NCBI GenBank assembly: GCA_033980235.1
Contig: CM067068.1
Span: forward strand, 36,607,869-36,671,868
Length of the DNA: 64,000 nucleotides
DNA from: Diadema setosum
Taxonomy: Eukaryota > Echinodermata > Echinoidea > Diadematoida > Diadematidae
Reading direction: 5' to 3'
Below, piece by piece: positions 61,941 to 64,000 of the stretch; the stretch's first letter is position 1; each line of letters starts with the position of its first letter. The notes under the pieces were generated by a model. The model did not search any database. It was not told where the DNA came from and saw only the letters and a program-made list of their open reading frames with translations. The translations under genes were made by a program, and so were the position numbers.

Positions 61941-62059
61941 TAAAGTGAAATTTGAACATTTTCACTTGACCTCTGAGTCTCATTAGGATACCTCACTTTT
62001 TTTAGTTACACTGTCCACAAAATTCATTACGGACACACGGACGGACGGACAACCCGAAA

Positions 62060-62097
62060 GCATAATTCCTCCGGCGACACTTCGTGGCGGAGGTATA
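62060..62097 (+). repeat. Hairpin TTCCTCCGG / GGCGGAGGTA, end of the repeat
   Basis: Related to the hairpin 155 bases upstream with a shorter loop (GGCGACACTTCGTGG), followed by poly-A. Confidence 0.72.
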
Positions 62098-62098
62098 A

Positions 62099-62660
62099 AA
62101 AAAAGGTTTAATGTAAGAACGGGCAGGAACACAAGTTGAATTACAATTTTATATGTTAATAGATTTAGTAAGTAGGCCTACTGTACATATAGAGTGTAGG
62201 CAGCAAGCAGAATAGTGTAGGCCTGCTGTAGTAACTGTTTCATACTTGGGCCAAAGAATAAGAACTTTCAGAAAACGTCAAGCTTCATGTTTACAAGAAA
62301 AAATGTAATACAGTCATCAGGAATCACAACTTGAAATGAGATGGCATTATCATATTCTTGTACACGTAATTTGCTTGGTTGTGGCCTATATCGTTACTGC
62401 TAGTTGAAAACATGAATTTAAAATGTCCTTCCTTTTTTTTATATATGTTTTAGGGTCGATTTTGGTGAAACTTATAAAATGTATACCATTTCATTTGTCT
62501 GATTAACTCTATCAGAACTACTTAAAAACTCGGTGAGGAATTTGTGTGTCAGTGCATGTGGGAGGAATGGAACGGTAGACGGAAGGGTGGGGCATGCAGT
62601 GACTACCTTGGAATAGCTGGATGTCAGGAACTCATGTAGGGGAACATTTTTGTCTTGTCA
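62099..62660. other. No gene seen
   Basis: AT-rich DNA with no exon-like open stretch. Confidence 0.5.
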
Positions 62661-62673
62661 TCATGGGTGAGAT

Positions 62674-63067
62674 GGTAGTACAAAGGGACAAGCTGTGACT
62701 AGCACGACATAGCTGGACGTCCGAGGCTGATGTTGAACAAGCTTCTTCTCATTACGGGAAGTCTGGTAGTACAATGGGACACGTCGATATTCTGATAATG
62801 TTCGGACATCCAACGCTGTGACATGCAGAGATAGAGATAATTTCTATATCTTGGACAGCAGGAGGGAGGGTAGTACAGTGGGACATGACGAAAGAAGATC
62901 TTGCTGTGTTGCTAAACCTCGCTGGCGATGAGATGCTAAATCAACTTGACTTATGTATAGTTGAAGAGTAGTGTAGGGCAGGATGAGAATGGTCCATCGC
63001 TGGAGTCTGGTGACGACTCTTTGTTGTACTATCGCTTGAGAGGGATGGGGTGGTAGTACAAGGGACA
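62674..63067 (+). repeat. Degenerate ~91-104-base repeat marked by GGTAGTACAANGGGACA
   Basis: The motif occurs at 62674, 62765, 62869 and 63052, i.e. spacings of 91, 104 and 183 (about two periods). CATAGCTGGACGTC and TTCGGACATCCAACG-like words recur between motifs. Confidence 0.65.
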
Positions 63068-63449
63068 AAATGATAACTGATGAAATTTGATGTCTCCTTC
63101 AAAGCTGGTCGTTGGGCACGACGAAAGTGGCTACATCAGCGTCACCTAGGCTTCTCATACGCAGGATTCATCCTCGATGCCAGTGCTTCTCTCCTCCTGA
63201 CTAGCTCCTTTTCATCCAATGGCAGCTCTCCAAATGGATCATGTGACCAGGTCACACAGCACAATGTTGCCATTCGGCAAAATGAGAGTATACCTCCAGT
63301 TTCTTTCTGGGCTATTTTTTTTTTTTTTTGTCTTCTCTTCTGTGAGAACTCATGGTAAGATGATTTATAGATGTAGCCTTGACAACCACATCTTTTGACA
63401 AGTCATTCTTTTTTTTTCAATATCATTCAAAATGTTACTTGTTAGTACT

Positions 63450-63963
63450 TGTCGAATAATGATACGTGTCTTTTGCAGTAGCTCAAGTAAATAGATATTC
63501 GCGTCAACATCAACCTCCATGGTAGTTCCAAAAATAAATGATCCTTAATTCATCCGCAATGTTCAAGTTGTGGTAACTTTTTTTTTTCAAATCTTGCGTA
63601 GTTAGTCATGTTTTGAATCCCATCAGATAAAATACATATACAGCGATGATCGCTAAGGTTTCTTTCTGCACTTTATGAGGAGTCCTTGATGAATGCAATG
63701 AAATAGAGCTTCGAACACATGGGAAGTTCAGCGGTTATTTTGAATTCCATTACATGATAATGTCAGTCTTTATGGTCCGGCTCAACCAAAACTTGATACT
63801 TTGTTTGTTCGTTTGTGTGAACTTGTCGGCATTTGATTACTTCAAAATTTCATAAGTTGGTAGTCCAGAAGGACGATAATAGGCCTACATACAAAGTCAT
63901 AAATTTAAATTCACGATAAATCTAATTCTCCTTGAAAAGAAGGAAATATATCGCAATATTTCC
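63450..63963 (+). repeat. Copy 2 of the ~530-base duplicated segment
   Basis: Partner of 43881-44408. It is followed by GTAGCCTTGATCTCGCCAA, which is also present at about 42688-42706, so a further piece of the same family may lie there. Confidence 0.88.
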
Positions 63964-64000
63964 GTTTTTGGGTAGCCTTGATCTCGCCAATTGTTTGACA

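Larger units (their letters stand above)
61536..62098 (+). repeat. TGACCTTTGACC-type repeat, right part, with two terminal hairpins
   Basis: Contains AAATATGTACTAAGTTTCAT twice in similar form (61560, 61850), TTGACCTTTGACCTTTGGGC, the (GGAC)n run near 62037 (ACGGACGGACGGACAACCCG) and two CCTCCGGC...GTGGCGGAGG hairpins. Confidence 0.65.

Overview
This window is eukaryotic, non-coding-rich DNA, most likely from a marine invertebrate deuterostome. An echinoderm is my best guess. The support is one intron-containing gene with GT-AG splice sites, very many di-, tri- and tetranucleotide microsatellites, frequent TAGGCCTA-type words, and several short inverted-repeat elements whose ends I associate with echinoderm and other marine invertebrate genomes. 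No bacterial gene organisation, tRNA, rRNA or CRISPR was seen.

Layout. (1) 1-7197 is a head-to-tail array of a roughly 1.83 kb repeat. Each unit ends in a (GAA)n tract and a 12-bp-stem hairpin followed by CTAAT, which suggests a Helitron-like rolling-circle element. (2) 7.2-43 kb is gene-poor. It holds long microsatellites ((CTA)n, (GAT)n, (CCT)n, (CA)n, (TA)n) and a collection of small inverted-repeat elements: TTAA-flanked CCCTTT elements at 8.1 and 21.0 kb, TTAA-flanked AGGG elements at 11.6 and 25.0 kb, GGGCCC-ended elements at 19.9, 33.0 and 57.4 kb, and a 1152-bp element with perfect inverted ends at 33.4-34.5 kb. (3) 43.9-44.4 kb is repeated at 63.4-64.0 kb. (4) 44.6-47.4 kb holds four copies of a conserved hairpin core spaced 0.85-1.0 kb apart. 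(5) 48.25-52.95 kb carries the only confident gene, on the minus strand. It has eight coding exons that join in frame into a 690-residue protein: a long coiled coil of 14-residue repeats, a serine-rich linker and a protein kinase domain with an unusual catalytic loop. (6) 54.2-56.0 kb is a 1.86 kb inverted-repeat element with a decayed THAP-like zinc-finger start. (7) 57.4-62.1 kb is a repeat cluster: a GGGCCC element, a hAT-like element, old dispersed repeats with terminal hairpins, and a 5'-truncated LINE inserted inside one of them.

The kinase is the only gene, so there is no operon or pathway to describe. Its upstream regulatory region would lie above 52.95 kb. Its first coding exon starts one base before the ATG, which implies an untranslated exon further upstream. 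All other open reading frames looked like chance frames in repeats or non-coding DNA, apart from the LINE fragment and the weak candidates listed.
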